The notes beneath the pieces are model-generated. The model had not been told where the DNA came from. It made no database searches and was given only the letters and a program-made list of their open reading frames with translations. A DNA stretch of 64,000 nucleotides, taken from assembly GCA_023416995.1 (NCBI GenBank), contig JAEZGI010000077.1, forward strand, positions 62,001 through 126,000, written 5' to 3'. Positions 44,258 to 53,392 of this stretch are shown here, in pieces. Every line of letters starts with the position of its first letter. The stretch's first letter is position 1. Source of the DNA: Bacteroidota bacterium. Its GTDB lineage: Bacteria > Bacteroidota > Bacteroidia > Chitinophagales > Chitinophagaceae. Position numbers and translations under genes: made by a program.

Positions 44258-44297
44258 CTGAGTCGTAAAACGACAGCTTTTTATATCTTTCAAAAAA

Positions 44298-46154
44298 ATG
44301 AGTATGAAGAAACCGATAGGAATTGTGGCCATGATGCTGGCCGGGTTTGTTCTTAATGGACAAACGAACTGGAAAATTGCAGGTGATAAGATCAGAACCG
44401 AATGGGCGGAGAAAGTGGATCCCAAAAATCCATTACCAGAATATCCGCGGCCCCAGATGACAAGAAGTGCATGGACAAACTTAAATGGTAGCTGGCAGTA
44501 TAGCATTCTCCCCAAAAGCCAGGAAGCTATCCCGTCATCGTATAGTGGAAATATACTTGTTCCGTTTGCTGTAGAATCTGCCTTATCAGGCGTCGGTAAA
44601 ACTGTAGGTAAAGACAGTGTGTTGTGGTACGAAAGATCGTTTACCGTTCCTGCTTCCTACCGTAAGAATAATGTGCTGTTGCATTTTGGTGCGGTTGACT
44701 GGTTATGTGAAGTGTACATAAACGGAAAGAAAGTTGGTACGCACCAGGGTGGTTATGATCCGTTTTCTTTTGACATCACTGCTGCGTTAACAAAAAGTGG
44801 ACCCCAGAAACTGGCAGTCCGCGTATGGGATCCATCTGATGACGGACCGCAGCCCAGGGGTAAACAAATCAATCGGCCACATGGTATCTGGTATACCCCG
44901 GTGACCGGTATCTGGCAAACCGTGTGGCTCGAGCCGGTACCCAAAACCTATATAGCTTCTACAAAACAAACGCCCGATGCTGATAAAAAAACTTTGTCGG
45001 TTGAAGCCAGGGTAGAAGGCGCTCAGGCTGGTGATCTGGTATTGGTTTCTGCATGGAAAGGCAATGAAAAACTTGCGGAGCAATCTGTTGCTGCTGATGC
45101 CACTGCTGCGCTGGCATTGCCAAACGCTGAGTTGTGGACACCCGACAAACCGGTGTTGTACGATCTGAAAGTTTCAGTGGTAAGAAAAGGCAAATCAATC
45201 GATGCCGTTGGAAGTTATTTCGCAATGCGTAAAATCAGCATGTCGCCCGACGCGAATGGTATTCAAAGGATGTTGCTGAACGATAAGTTTGTGTTTCAAT
45301 ATGGTCCGCTTGACCAGGGTTGGTGGCCCGACGGTCTCTACACGGCGCCAACTGACGAGGCGTTATTGTTTGATGTGGTGAAGACAAAAGAGATGGGTTT
45401 TAATATGATTCGCAAACACGTGAAAGTTGAACCGGCAAGATGGTACCGGTTCTGCGATTCTGTTGGTTTATTGGTTTGGCAGGATATGCCAAGTGGTGAT
45501 CTTGGAAACCGGTGGGAGAGCCGTCCGGGTATATATGGAAGGGCGACAGATCAAAAGAGAACCGCTGAATCAGAAAAAATCTTCCGCGACGAATGGAAAG
45601 AGATTATGCAGGATCTGCACAATTTTCCCTCTATCGTAGTTTGGGTTCCATTTAATGAAGCATGGGGTCAGTTTAAAACAAAGGAAATAACTGAATGGAC
45701 AATGAAAGAGGACCCCTCACGTCTTGTAAACAGTGCAAGCGGTGGTAATTTTGAAACGGTGGGACACATCATTGACCTCCACAACTATCCTGAACCTTTA
45801 ATGCCGAGACCCGATCTGTTTGGTCAGAAACAGGTGCTGGTACTGGGTGAATTTGGTGGGCTCGGACTTCCTGTTGAGTCACATACCTGGCAGGATAAAA
45901 ACAACTGGGGTTACCAGTCTTTCAAAAACAAGGAGGAGTTATTGCAGCGCTATAATCAATTGATGAAAGCCATTCCGAACCTGATCAGCAAGGGCCTGTC
46001 TGCCGCGGTTTACACACAAACTACAGATGTGGAAATCGAAACCAACGGTCTTATGACTTATGATCGAAAGGTGATCAAACTTTCTGAAAGCGAATTGAAG
46101 GCTGCACATGCCCCTTTATATGATAGCAAGCTGGCCGATATGCCGGGTAAATAA
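44298..46154 (+). CDS. Secreted glycoside hydrolase family 2 enzyme
   Basis: A 618-residue exported enzyme; a second possible ATG is at 44304. An N-terminal sugar-binding jelly roll (about 55-190, with LNGSWQYS, FERSF-like WYERSF and LHFGAVDWLCEVYINGKKVG) is followed by an immunoglobulin-like domain and a TIM barrel (about 305-610). The catalytic acid/base is E454 in FNEAWG and the nucleophile E518 in LGEFGG. GH2 members act on beta-galactosides, beta-mannosides or beta-glucuronides; the motifs do not decide among them. The adjacent aldose 1-epimerase and SusCD genes support a galactoside-type substrate. Confidence 0.9.
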   Translation: MSMKKPIGIVAMMLAGFVLNGQTNWKIAGDKIRTEWAEKVDPKNPLPEYPRPQMTRSAWTNLNGSWQYSILPKSQEAIPSSYSGNILVPFAVESALSGVGKTVGKDSVLWYERSFTVPASYRKNNVLLHFGAVDWLCEVYINGKKVGTHQGGYDPFSFDITAALTKSGPQKLAVRVWDPSDDGPQPRGKQINRPHGIWYTPVTGIWQTVWLEPVPKTYIASTKQTPDADKKTLSVEARVEGAQAGDLVLVSAWKGNEKLAEQSVAADATAALALPNAELWTPDKPVLYDLKVSVVRKGKSIDAVGSYFAMRKISMSPDANGIQRMLLNDKFVFQYGPLDQGWWPDGLYTAPTDEALLFDVVKTKEMGFNMIRKHVKVEPARWYRFCDSVGLLVWQDMPSGDLGNRWESRPGIYGRATDQKRTAESEKIFRDEWKEIMQDLHNFPSIVVWVPFNEAWGQFKTKEITEWTMKEDPSRLVNSASGGNFETVGHIIDLHNYPEPLMPRPDLFGQKQVLVLGEFGGLGLPVESHTWQDKNNWGYQSFKNKEELLQRYNQLMKAIPNLISKGLSAAVYTQTTDVEIETNGLMTYDRKVIKLSESELKAAHAPLYDSKLADMPGK

Positions 46155-46168
46155 CAAATCACACCAGG

Positions 46169-46192
46169 TATCCGGCAATTGTTTGCCGGATA
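46169..46192 (+). terminator. Hairpin between GH2 and epimerase genes
   Basis: A 10-bp stem TATCCGGCAA / TTGCCGGATA with a 4-base loop followed by TTTGTTTA. Probably a terminator or attenuator inside the cluster, since the next gene follows in the same direction. Confidence 0.6.
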
Positions 46193-46241
46193 TTTGTTTA
46201 AATTACCTGCGCAAAAATGCAATAACGATTAATAAGCAAGT

Positions 46242-47399
46242 ATGAAAAAAACGAGCCTGGTGTTGCTGCTGGCAACCCAATTAATGCTATCATGTAATGA
46301 CTCTGAAACGAATCAAACAACTGGTGGTGGCGATTCAACAGCAACAGCATCTGTTTATCCCGACAGTAACGCGTTCAGTAAAGTGATCGATGGTGTACAG
46401 ACCAAACTTTTCATTATCAAAAATGGCAACGGAATGTCTGCTGCTATCACCAATTATGGGGGAAGGATTGTTGGTCTTTATGTGCCGGGTCGGGGAGATT
46501 CTCTGGTTGATGTTGTTACCGGCTTCAAAAGTGTTGATGATTTTGTAAATTCTACTGAAGCCTATTTTGGTGCAACCATTGGTCGGTACGGTAACCGCAT
46601 TGGAGGCGCTTCGTTCACATTAGATGGTAAACAGTACAAACTTCCTGCTAATAATGGTCCAAACACGCTACATGGTGGCCTTAAAGGTTTTCATGGGGTT
46701 ATGTGGAACGGCGTGCAGGAGAATGACAGTACCGTTGAATTAAGATACCTTTCAAAAGATATGGAAGAAGGCTTTCCCGGTAACCTTACTGTGAAAGTAA
46801 CTTACACTTTAACGGCTGATAATGGTCTCGCCATTTCCTACGAGGCACAGACCGATAAAAAAACCGTTGTGAACCTGACCAATCATGCTTTCTTTAATCT
46901 GAATGGTGAAGGTTCTGGTCCGATTACAGACCATGTATTGCAGATAAACGCAGATAAATACACGCCGGTAGATGCTACATTGATACCTACCGGTAAACTG
47001 GAAAATGTAAAAGGAACTCCTTTTGACTTCACGACTCCCACAGCGATTGGGGCAAGGATTGAAGAGAAAAATGAACAACTGAAAAACGGTCTTGGTTACG
47101 ATCACAATTATGTGCTGAACGGATCAGGCATGAAAAAAGCTGCGACAATCACTGGTGATAAATCGGGGATCGCAATGGATGTTTATACAGAGGAACCCGG
47201 TCTCCAGTTTTACAGTGGCAACTTCATGGCGGGAAAAAACACTTTTAAGGGAGGCAGTAAGGATGCACACAGAACGGCATTCTGTCTTGAAACCCAACAT
47301 TTTCCTGATTCACCAAATCAGCCATCGTTTCCATCAACAACCCTTAGCCCGGGCAATACTTACAAAACAAAATCCCTGTATAAGTTTTCGGTGAAATAG
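46242..47399 (+). CDS. galM: Aldose 1-epimerase (galactose mutarotase), lipoprotein
   Basis: A 385-residue enzyme with an N-terminal lipoprotein signal (MLSC lipobox) and low-complexity linker, then the mutarotase fold (about 50-385). Visible motifs are RIVGLYVPGRGD, GATIGRYGNRIGGASF, NGPNTLHGGLKGFHGVMW, VVNLTNHAFFNL with the catalytic histidine, and EPGLQFYSGN with the catalytic glutamate. It interconverts alpha and beta anomers of aldoses, here in the periplasm or at the surface. It follows the GH2 gene and probably processes the sugars released by it. Confidence 0.92.
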   Translation: MKKTSLVLLLATQLMLSCNDSETNQTTGGGDSTATASVYPDSNAFSKVIDGVQTKLFIIKNGNGMSAAITNYGGRIVGLYVPGRGDSLVDVVTGFKSVDDFVNSTEAYFGATIGRYGNRIGGASFTLDGKQYKLPANNGPNTLHGGLKGFHGVMWNGVQENDSTVELRYLSKDMEEGFPGNLTVKVTYTLTADNGLAISYEAQTDKKTVVNLTNHAFFNLNGEGSGPITDHVLQINADKYTPVDATLIPTGKLENVKGTPFDFTTPTAIGARIEEKNEQLKNGLGYDHNYVLNGSGMKKAATITGDKSGIAMDVYTEEPGLQFYSGNFMAGKNTFKGGSKDAHRTAFCLETQHFPDSPNQPSFPSTTLSPGNTYKTKSLYKFSVK

Positions 47400-47407
47400 T
47401 TTAAATC

Positions 47408-47436
47408 AGTTTAGCCGGCCCGGTGCCGGCTAAACT
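47408..47436. terminator. Terminator hairpin after the epimerase gene
   Basis: A perfect 12-bp stem AGTTTAGCCGGC / GCCGGCTAAACT with a 5-base loop (CCGGT). It separates the epimerase gene from the downstream LacI gene, which therefore likely has its own promoter. Confidence 0.8.
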
Positions 47437-47467
47437 TACTGTTCCAGTTACGATCAATGCCAGGTAT

Positions 47468-48511
47468 ATGAGCGAGTCTAATTCGAGAGCAACGATACTT
47501 GATATCGCCCGGGCGTTGAATATCACAGCTGCCACGGTTTCCCGCGCATTAAACGATCATCCCTCTGTTAAGGACTCCACTAAAAAAATAGTCAGGCAAA
47601 CCGCAGCGGCTCTTCAATACCAACCGAACAAGATCGCGGCTTCTCTCCGGCTTGGCAAATCCAGCATCATCGGCGTCATTATTCCCAGTGCCGAAATCAA
47701 CTTTTTTGGTTCCGTTATTCATGGCATCGAGAAAGTTGCCAATCAGCATAATTACAATGTGCTGATCTACCAGTCGAATGAGTTGTATGAATTTGAAAAG
47801 CGTGGTATTCAGACCTTTCTGCAATCACAGGTAGATGGGGTGCTGGCATCCATTTCAAAAGAAACGATCAATCTCGATCATTATTCGCTTATACGTAAAC
47901 GTGGGGTGCCTCTGATCCTGTTCGACCGCACCAGTGATACACTGGGTGTACCTTCGGTAGTAGTGGATGATTATACAGGTGCGTTCCAGGCAACCAAACA
48001 TCTTGTTGAACAGGGCTGCCGCCGCATTGCACATATTGGCGGCCAACAGCATGTCGGGATCTTTAACCAGCGTTTAAAAGGATATATAGATGCATTGAAC
48101 GTGCATAGTATTGCGGTTGATGAAGATTTGATTGTGTACGGTAAGGTGAGTATTGAATCCGGCCGCTACTGTATGCAGCAACTGCTGTCGGGCCGGGTGA
48201 TGCCCGATGCCGTTTTTGCTGTTGAAGATTTCACTGCTATGGGTGCCATGCAGGCAGTTAAAGCAGCAGGTTATAACATCCCCGGAGATGTTTCTATCAT
48301 TGGTTTTGCCAACGAGGCTTTTGGCGAATACCTGACACCGTCGTTGTCGACCGTAAACCAGCAAACCAACCGGATGGGCGAAGCCGCTGCTGAATTGTTT
48401 TTTGAGATGTTGAATCAGAGCGTAAACGATGATCTCCGTCCCCGGAAGCTGGTGCTCGAGCCTGAACTTGTTTTGCGGGAGTCCACAAACCGCTGCGGTT
48501 CGTCTAAATAA
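47468..48511 (+). CDS. LacI-family transcriptional regulator
   Basis: A 347-residue regulator. The N-terminal helix-turn-helix (about 8-27: ILDIARALNITAATVSRALN) and hinge helix (PNKIAASLRLG) are followed by a periplasmic-binding-protein-like core (about 60-340, with SIIGVIIPSAEINFF, LFDRTSDTLGVPSVVVDDYTGAF, CRRIAHIGG, ISIIGFANEAFGEY). The ATG at 47468 is chosen over 47423 because family members start a few residues before the helix-turn-helix. It probably represses susC via the cre-like site at 38406, with relief by a sugar ligand. Confidence 0.94.
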   Translation: MSESNSRATILDIARALNITAATVSRALNDHPSVKDSTKKIVRQTAAALQYQPNKIAASLRLGKSSIIGVIIPSAEINFFGSVIHGIEKVANQHNYNVLIYQSNELYEFEKRGIQTFLQSQVDGVLASISKETINLDHYSLIRKRGVPLILFDRTSDTLGVPSVVVDDYTGAFQATKHLVEQGCRRIAHIGGQQHVGIFNQRLKGYIDALNVHSIAVDEDLIVYGKVSIESGRYCMQQLLSGRVMPDAVFAVEDFTAMGAMQAVKAAGYNIPGDVSIIGFANEAFGEYLTPSLSTVNQQTNRMGEAAAELFFEMLNQSVNDDLRPRKLVLEPELVLRESTNRCGSSK

Positions 48512-48563
48512 GGTTTTTTGGAGTACGTTTCGGGTATGCATACATGTTAGTCGGGCGGTTCTC

Positions 48564-48595
48564 TTTTAGTAGTGGTCCTTAATTTGCTACTAAAA
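48564..48595. repeat. Inverted repeat upstream of the amylase gene
   Basis: Perfect 9-bp inverted repeat TTTTAGTAG / CTACTAAAA with a 14-base loop, 24 bases before the amylase ATG. It may terminate the LacI transcript, act as an operator or shape the 5' end of the amylase message; sequence cannot separate these. Confidence 0.5.
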
Positions 48596-48619
48596 TCCCG
48601 TACTCACTAAACCCTTTCT

Positions 48620-50113
48620 ATGGTCAATGGAACAATGATCCAGTATTTCCACTGGTATTTCCCTGCAGATGGCAGTTTATGGAATCATGTTAAAGAGAAT
48701 GCCCGGTCGCTTGCCGAACTGGGTTTTAATGCGGTATGGCTGCCTCCCGCTTATAAGGGTGAACAGGGGCAAAACTCTTCAGGCTACAATGTGTATGATA
48801 TTTACGATCTGGGTGAGTTTGATCAGAAAAATTCTATCCCAACCAAGTTTGGAACCAAAGAACAATATCGCCAGGCAGTTGATGAACTGCATGCACAGGG
48901 ATTACAGGTGTATGTAGACATCGTACTCAATCATATGGGCGGTGCTGATGAAACCGAAAAGGTAATGGTGAGAAGGGTGGACGAGGAAAACCGAAACAAT
49001 TTCACCAGTGATCCATTTGAAATAGAAGCCTTTACAAAGTTTACATTTCCCGGGAGAGGAGGGAAATATTCCCAGTTTGTGTGGGATCACAAATGTTTTA
49101 CGGGTGTTGATTATGCACATAACCTGGGCGAAACCGCCATCTTCAGCATCCTGAATGATTATGGTGAAGGTTGGGAAGAGGTGATCGATACCGAAAAAGG
49201 CAATTATGATTATCTCATGTTCACCGATATTGAATTCAGGAATCCGGCGGTCCGTGAAGAACTAAAACGCTGGGGTGCATGGTATCTTTCTGAAATTCCT
49301 TTCGACGGTGTTCGGATCGATGCTGTGAAACACATCACGCCTAAGTTCTTCAACGAGTGGCTCGACCATATGCGATCAATCAAACCTGATCTTTTTGCCG
49401 TTGGAGAATACTGGGCGCCGGGAGAACTGCCGCTGATGATGAAATACATCGAAGCTACCGGGGGCCGGATGAGTCTGTTTGACGCATCCCTGCACCACAA
49501 CTTCTTTGCTGCTTCCAAGGCAGGTAATACTTATGACCTTTCAACGATCTTACATAACAGCCTGGTGAATGAACGCCCCGATCTGGCCGTAACCGTGGTG
49601 GATAACCACGATACCCAGCCGCTTCAATCACTTGAAGCTCCGGTTGAAACCTGGTTCAAACCGCATGCATATGCTATCATGTTATTGCGGGAACAGGGCT
49701 ACCCCTGCGTGTTTTTTCCGGATTTGTATGGCGCCCATTATGTCGATAAGGGTCAGGACGGCAATGATCATGAGATTTTTCTTGAGAAGGCACCCTTTAT
49801 TGACGAACTGCTGATCGCACGGAAACGGTTTGCGTATGGCCCGCAACGCGAATATTTTGATCACCCAAATTGCGTGGGCTGGACCCGGGAAGGTTTGCCC
49901 GGGAACGAGCATTCGGGTTGTGCCGTTTTGTTGAGCAACAGCGAGGAAGGTTTCAAAAACATGGAAATTGGGAAACACTTTGCGGGCAAAACCTTTGTGA
50001 ACCTGGTGAACGAAGGGCATGGCGAAGTAGTAATTGGTGAGGAAGGCTGGGCGGAATTCAAAGTAGGGGCGGGTACTATCGCAGTCTGGGTTTTAAAAGA
50101 AGCTCTTGGTTGA
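48620..50113 (+). CDS. Cytoplasmic alpha-amylase (GH13)
   Basis: A 497-residue GH13 enzyme with no signal peptide, thus cytoplasmic. The catalytic barrel starts at MIQYFHWYFP; region I is DIVLNH (about 100-105), region II GVRIDAVKH with nucleophile D234, region III VGEYW with acid/base E263, and region IV VDNHDT with D331. A Greek-key C-terminal domain follows. This layout matches the GH13_5 type of bacterial cytoplasmic alpha-amylases, which cleave maltodextrins or glycogen internally. Its placement after the LacI gene in a locus with a GH2 enzyme is unexpected. Confidence 0.93.
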   Translation: MVNGTMIQYFHWYFPADGSLWNHVKENARSLAELGFNAVWLPPAYKGEQGQNSSGYNVYDIYDLGEFDQKNSIPTKFGTKEQYRQAVDELHAQGLQVYVDIVLNHMGGADETEKVMVRRVDEENRNNFTSDPFEIEAFTKFTFPGRGGKYSQFVWDHKCFTGVDYAHNLGETAIFSILNDYGEGWEEVIDTEKGNYDYLMFTDIEFRNPAVREELKRWGAWYLSEIPFDGVRIDAVKHITPKFFNEWLDHMRSIKPDLFAVGEYWAPGELPLMMKYIEATGGRMSLFDASLHHNFFAASKAGNTYDLSTILHNSLVNERPDLAVTVVDNHDTQPLQSLEAPVETWFKPHAYAIMLLREQGYPCVFFPDLYGAHYVDKGQDGNDHEIFLEKAPFIDELLIARKRFAYGPQREYFDHPNCVGWTREGLPGNEHSGCAVLLSNSEEGFKNMEIGKHFAGKTFVNLVNEGHGEVVIGEEGWAEFKVGAGTIAVWVLKEALG

Positions 50114-50167
50114 TTTACTGACACTTAAGGTATGGGATTTGATTTGTGGTGATCGGTAAATGGACAG

Positions 50168-50566
50168 ATGATGAATAAATTCCGAATTCTGATTGCAGAG
50201 AACGACGAAGATGAACAGGATTTTTTACGCGAAGGCTTTGAACAGTCCGAACATTTTGAAATCGTATTGATGGCGGGCGACGCCAACACCCTGTTTCAGT
50301 ACCTGGAACAAAATGCCGCACAGTTGCCTCATCTGATCCTGACCGACCTCAATATGGACGGTCAATCGGGGTATGATGTATTGAGGTATTTGAAAAGTGA
50401 TGACCGTTTTTCTGCAATACCGGTAATCGTTTATTCAGGTTCTTTATTAGATAGTATCGTTAGCAAATGTATGGAGCTGGGAGCGAGGGACGTGGTTATG
50501 AAACCTTCCAGCCTGGACGGATACCAGCAATTTCCGGGTCAGCTACATGCTTTACTTCAATCTTAA
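50168..50566 (+). CDS. Stand-alone response regulator receiver
   Basis: A 132-residue single-domain receiver. The acidic pocket is at ENDEDEQ (11-17), the phosphoacceptor D60 in LILTDLNM, and the switch serine and lysine are in IVYSG and VMKPSS. There is no output domain, so it probably takes phosphate in a relay or binds another protein. It converges with a second lone receiver and lies just upstream of the TPR histidine kinase gene. A second ATG is available one codon downstream. Confidence 0.9.
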   Translation: MMNKFRILIAENDEDEQDFLREGFEQSEHFEIVLMAGDANTLFQYLEQNAAQLPHLILTDLNMDGQSGYDVLRYLKSDDRFSAIPVIVYSGSLLDSIVSKCMELGARDVVMKPSSLDGYQQFPGQLHALLQS

Positions 50567-50964
50567 ATCTCCATAAATACTTCGTTATCAGACTTCGTGA
50601 TAATCTTCCGGATTATTGCTGCAAGTTTTGGGATGTCGGCTGCTTTGCGCACACAACCCGAAGCGCCGGTAGCAATTGCCCGGCGACAAGCATCTTCATT
50701 TATACCATTTGAATAAAGAATCACCGGAACGTCCTGGAAGTCTGGCAGTTTTCTTATCTCCCGAAGACATTCGAAGCCATCCATCCGCGGCATGTTTATG
50801 TCGAGGAAAACGAAATCCGGAACCTCGGTTTTGAACATCTCCAGCGCCCGAAAGGGACTTTCCGCCCAGGTGCAGGTATAACCAGCGTCAATTTCTGCAA
50901 GCGCCTCAAGAAATATATCCAGTTCATCGGGATCATCATCAATCAGAAAAAAACGTTTGTGCAT
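50563..50964 (-). CDS. Stand-alone response regulator receiver
   Basis: A 133-residue single-domain receiver with acidic pocket DDDPDE (9-14), phosphoacceptor D55 in FVFLDINMPRMDG, ILYSNG and VRKAAD lysine. Its stop overlaps that of the convergent receiver gene by 4 bases. It is closely similar in type to the previous receiver but not a recent duplicate. It probably works with a nearby kinase (51269) or in a phosphorelay. Confidence 0.9.
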   Translation of the reverse strand: MHKRFFLIDDDPDELDIFLEALAEIDAGYTCTWAESPFRALEMFKTEVPDFVFLDINMPRMDGFECLREIRKLPDFQDVPVILYSNGINEDACRRAIATGASGCVRKAADIPKLAAIIRKIITKSDNEVFMEI

Positions 50965-51037
50965 GAAAAAGTCTTTACTTCCGCCATAAGTTTACGGGTC
51001 AGTAAAGTCCAGGCATGGTTGAGGAATTAGAAATTAC

Positions 51038-51091
51038 TGACGCAGTGCTTTATGGACTTGCTGATTGGAGATTTTAGTCAGCAGTGCGTCA
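51038..51091. repeat. Imperfect inverted repeat
   Basis: Arms TGACGCAGTGCT and AGCAGTGCGTCA pair over 12 bp with one mismatch, separated by 30 bases. The long loop argues against a terminator; paired binding sites of a dimeric regulator or a structured 5' region are possible. Confidence 0.4.
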
Positions 51092-51186
51092 AAAGTAACA
51101 TGACTTTCTGAATTAAAAAAAAGTCGAAGCTCCTTTTTGCCTTATTGTGGGTAAATTTCTCAACAATTTACATGTTGGTTTTTAGC

Positions 51187-51211
51187 ATATTATCTTGGTC
51201 TCCGATAATAT
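51187..51211. repeat. Inverted repeat near the kinase promoter
   Basis: Perfect 8-bp arms ATATTATC / GATAATAT around 9 bases, centred about 70 bases before the kinase ATG. It fits an operator or promoter-proximal site. Confidence 0.4.
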
Positions 51212-51268
51212 TCCAACCGTCTCTGCGTTTACGTTTCATAACTACCTGTCCCTAATACCCTGGATGTC

Positions 51269-53392
51269 ATGACCCTTTTTACCCGATTTAACCCATTGTT
51301 CAGGCGATATGGGATAATGCTTGTGACTGTTTTGATTGTTGCCAGTGTGGCTGTGCGGTCATACTCCAGCCGTTATACCCATCAATCTGATGGATCAGGT
51401 TATATCAATTTCGATTTCCGGAAGATTGACGTGTATATCCAGGACAGCCTGAGATATTTCAGGGCTATTGACTCCATCTATTCAACATTGCCTTCTGCCC
51501 AGGGATTTTACGAGATTTATGGATGCAAAAGGGGCTATTTCCGTTTTGTAAAAAGAGATGCTGAAAAAACCCTGCAGTATAGCGACAGCATGTTATTTGT
51601 TCTGAAGGATCTTCAACGCGATCCCCGTTATAACTTCTGGTATGCGACTGCCCTCGCTTACAAGGGCGATGATCTACGCTGGCTCGGACGTGACAGTGAG
51701 GCTTTAGGCTATTATTTTCTTGCCCGCGAAACCATACATAAAACGGGGGATAGTTGTTTATACGGCACCTATAGTGCAACCCTGGGGCTGGTTGCTTTCC
51801 AACAAAAGAATTATGAGGATGCAGCCGATTATTTTCGTACCGCTTTCCAGTATCCCGGTTATTGTGCGGTTAAAGGTAACCACAACCAGGCGCACCTTAA
51901 ATTTGCCAACCAGCAATCTTACCTGAATAACATTGGTTTATGTTATAGCCGCCGCGGCATCAGTGATTCAGCAATACTGTATTTTGACAGTGCCCTGCAT
52001 TATATCGATAACAATTTCCACCAGGCTTTTACATACGACAAAGATTATACACGCGTCATCGATACTGTTTTTATCGAAAAAGCCAGGGGGGTGATTTACG
52101 GAAACATGGCCGTAGATCTCATCCGTTCAGGGAAAACGGAACAGGCAGAGCAGCTGCTGGCGGAAAGCATCCGGTTGAACAGCCTGCCCTGGCACGCACT
52201 GGAAGATGTGCCTTACTCACAGGCAAAACTGGCAGCTTTATTTATCGATCAGCATAGAACCGAAGAAGCGGGCCAGGTGCTCACGTCTTTGAAGTCCGGA
52301 CTGGATACTTTTCCAAACGACGGCATGCTGAGACGTTACCACCAATTGAAGGCGGCATGGCACGAATTACGCAACGAGTCGGAACCGGCAATGGTTCACC
52401 TTAATCTTTATGTGAAGATGAAAGATTCGGCTGATGCCAAATCAGCGGGTGCTACATCTTCAGACATCAGGAAAGAATTTGCGCATCTGAAAATACAATA
52501 CGAGCTGCATTCGCTTCAAAAAGATGATGCACTAAAAAGCAGGTATTTGCTTGCGGCATTGGCTGGTGTAGTGCTATCGGGTACGATCGGGTTCCTGATC
52601 TGGCGCAACTCAAGACAATCTGCCCGCCACATCAACGCGCTGGAACTGCTTAACAGCCAGATCAATAAAAAGAACCATCATCTTCAAAAAACACTCAACT
52701 CGCTTGAAAAAAGTCACGAGGACAACAGCAGGATGATGAAGATAGTGGCACATGACCTGCGAAACCCGATAGGAGGCATTGCGGGCTTAAGTGCAATTAT
52801 GCTTAAAGAAAAATCTTTCCCCGATGTACACAGGGGTATGCTTGAAATGATCCACAAATCGAGTAACCATAGTCTCGAGCTGATCCAGGACCTGGTTAAC
52901 ATCAACACGTCCGGAATGGATCTTTACCGCGAACCAATGGAGCTGCGGGATCTGTTAAGTTATTGCGTGGAGATGCTTCATTTGAAAGCCGAAGAAAAAC
53001 AACAACATATTAGTCTCACAGGAGAAAAGGCGATGGTTCAGGCAGATCGCGAAAAATTGTGGCGGGTATTTAATAACCTGATCAGTAATGCGATTAAGTT
53101 TAGTCCGGCAACAACTGAGATACGTGTGTCCGTTACTGTTAGAGATGAAAAGGTGATTGTTTGCGTGCGCGACCAGGGTATTGGAATACCTGAAAGTCTT
53201 AATGAAAAAATTTTCCACATGTCTGGTGAGGCTAAACGGCGCGGCACGGCCGGTGAGCCCTCTTTTGGTCTCGGACTAGGCATATCAAAACAGATCGTGG
53301 AATCTAACAATGGAAAGATCTGGTTTGAAAACAACACGCCATCAGGAACAAGCTTTTTTGTTTCCTTTCCGGTGGCTGAACAGTATGTATAA
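51269..53392 (+). CDS. TPR-containing sensor histidine kinase
   Basis: A 707-residue membrane kinase. A first hydrophobic segment (about 15-31) is followed by TPR-like helical repeats outside the membrane (about 75-400, with YYFLARETIHKTGDSCLY, DAADYFRTAFQYP, AILYFDSALHYI), a second membrane helix (about 424-445), a coiled coil and the kinase core. The H-box has H495 in KIVAHDLRNPIGGIAG; the ATPase shows NLISNAIKFSP, DQGIGIPESLNEKIF and GLGLGISKQIVE. It lacks a receiver; the two lone receivers upstream are natural partners. The stop codon lies inside a hairpin. Confidence 0.94.
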   Translation: MTLFTRFNPLFRRYGIMLVTVLIVASVAVRSYSSRYTHQSDGSGYINFDFRKIDVYIQDSLRYFRAIDSIYSTLPSAQGFYEIYGCKRGYFRFVKRDAEKTLQYSDSMLFVLKDLQRDPRYNFWYATALAYKGDDLRWLGRDSEALGYYFLARETIHKTGDSCLYGTYSATLGLVAFQQKNYEDAADYFRTAFQYPGYCAVKGNHNQAHLKFANQQSYLNNIGLCYSRRGISDSAILYFDSALHYIDNNFHQAFTYDKDYTRVIDTVFIEKARGVIYGNMAVDLIRSGKTEQAEQLLAESIRLNSLPWHALEDVPYSQAKLAALFIDQHRTEEAGQVLTSLKSGLDTFPNDGMLRRYHQLKAAWHELRNESEPAMVHLNLYVKMKDSADAKSAGATSSDIRKEFAHLKIQYELHSLQKDDALKSRYLLAALAGVVLSGTIGFLIWRNSRQSARHINALELLNSQINKKNHHLQKTLNSLEKSHEDNSRMMKIVAHDLRNPIGGIAGLSAIMLKEKSFPDVHRGMLEMIHKSSNHSLELIQDLVNINTSGMDLYREPMELRDLLSYCVEMLHLKAEEKQQHISLTGEKAMVQADREKLWRVFNNLISNAIKFSPATTEIRVSVTVRDEKVIVCVRDQGIGIPESLNEKIFHMSGEAKRRGTAGEPSFGLGLGISKQIVESNNGKIWFENNTPSGTSFFVSFPVAEQYV

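Larger units (their letters stand above)
50965..51268. other. Intergenic stretch without a recognised gene
   Basis: This 304-base region separates the minus-strand receiver from the histidine kinase gene. No credible ORF is seen. It contains the two inverted repeats listed separately (51038-51091, 51187-51211) and is AT-rich; it must hold the promoters for both flanking genes. Confidence 0.6.

Noticed and set aside
44265..44277. Short inverted repeat GTCGT-AAA-ACGAC before the GH2 gene
   Set aside because: A 5-bp stem is too short to call a terminator or operator; it may be chance.
48074..48541. 155-codon minus-strand frame opposite the LacI gene
   Set aside because: It lies entirely antisense to a clear LacI core, has no recognisable motif and no independent signals.
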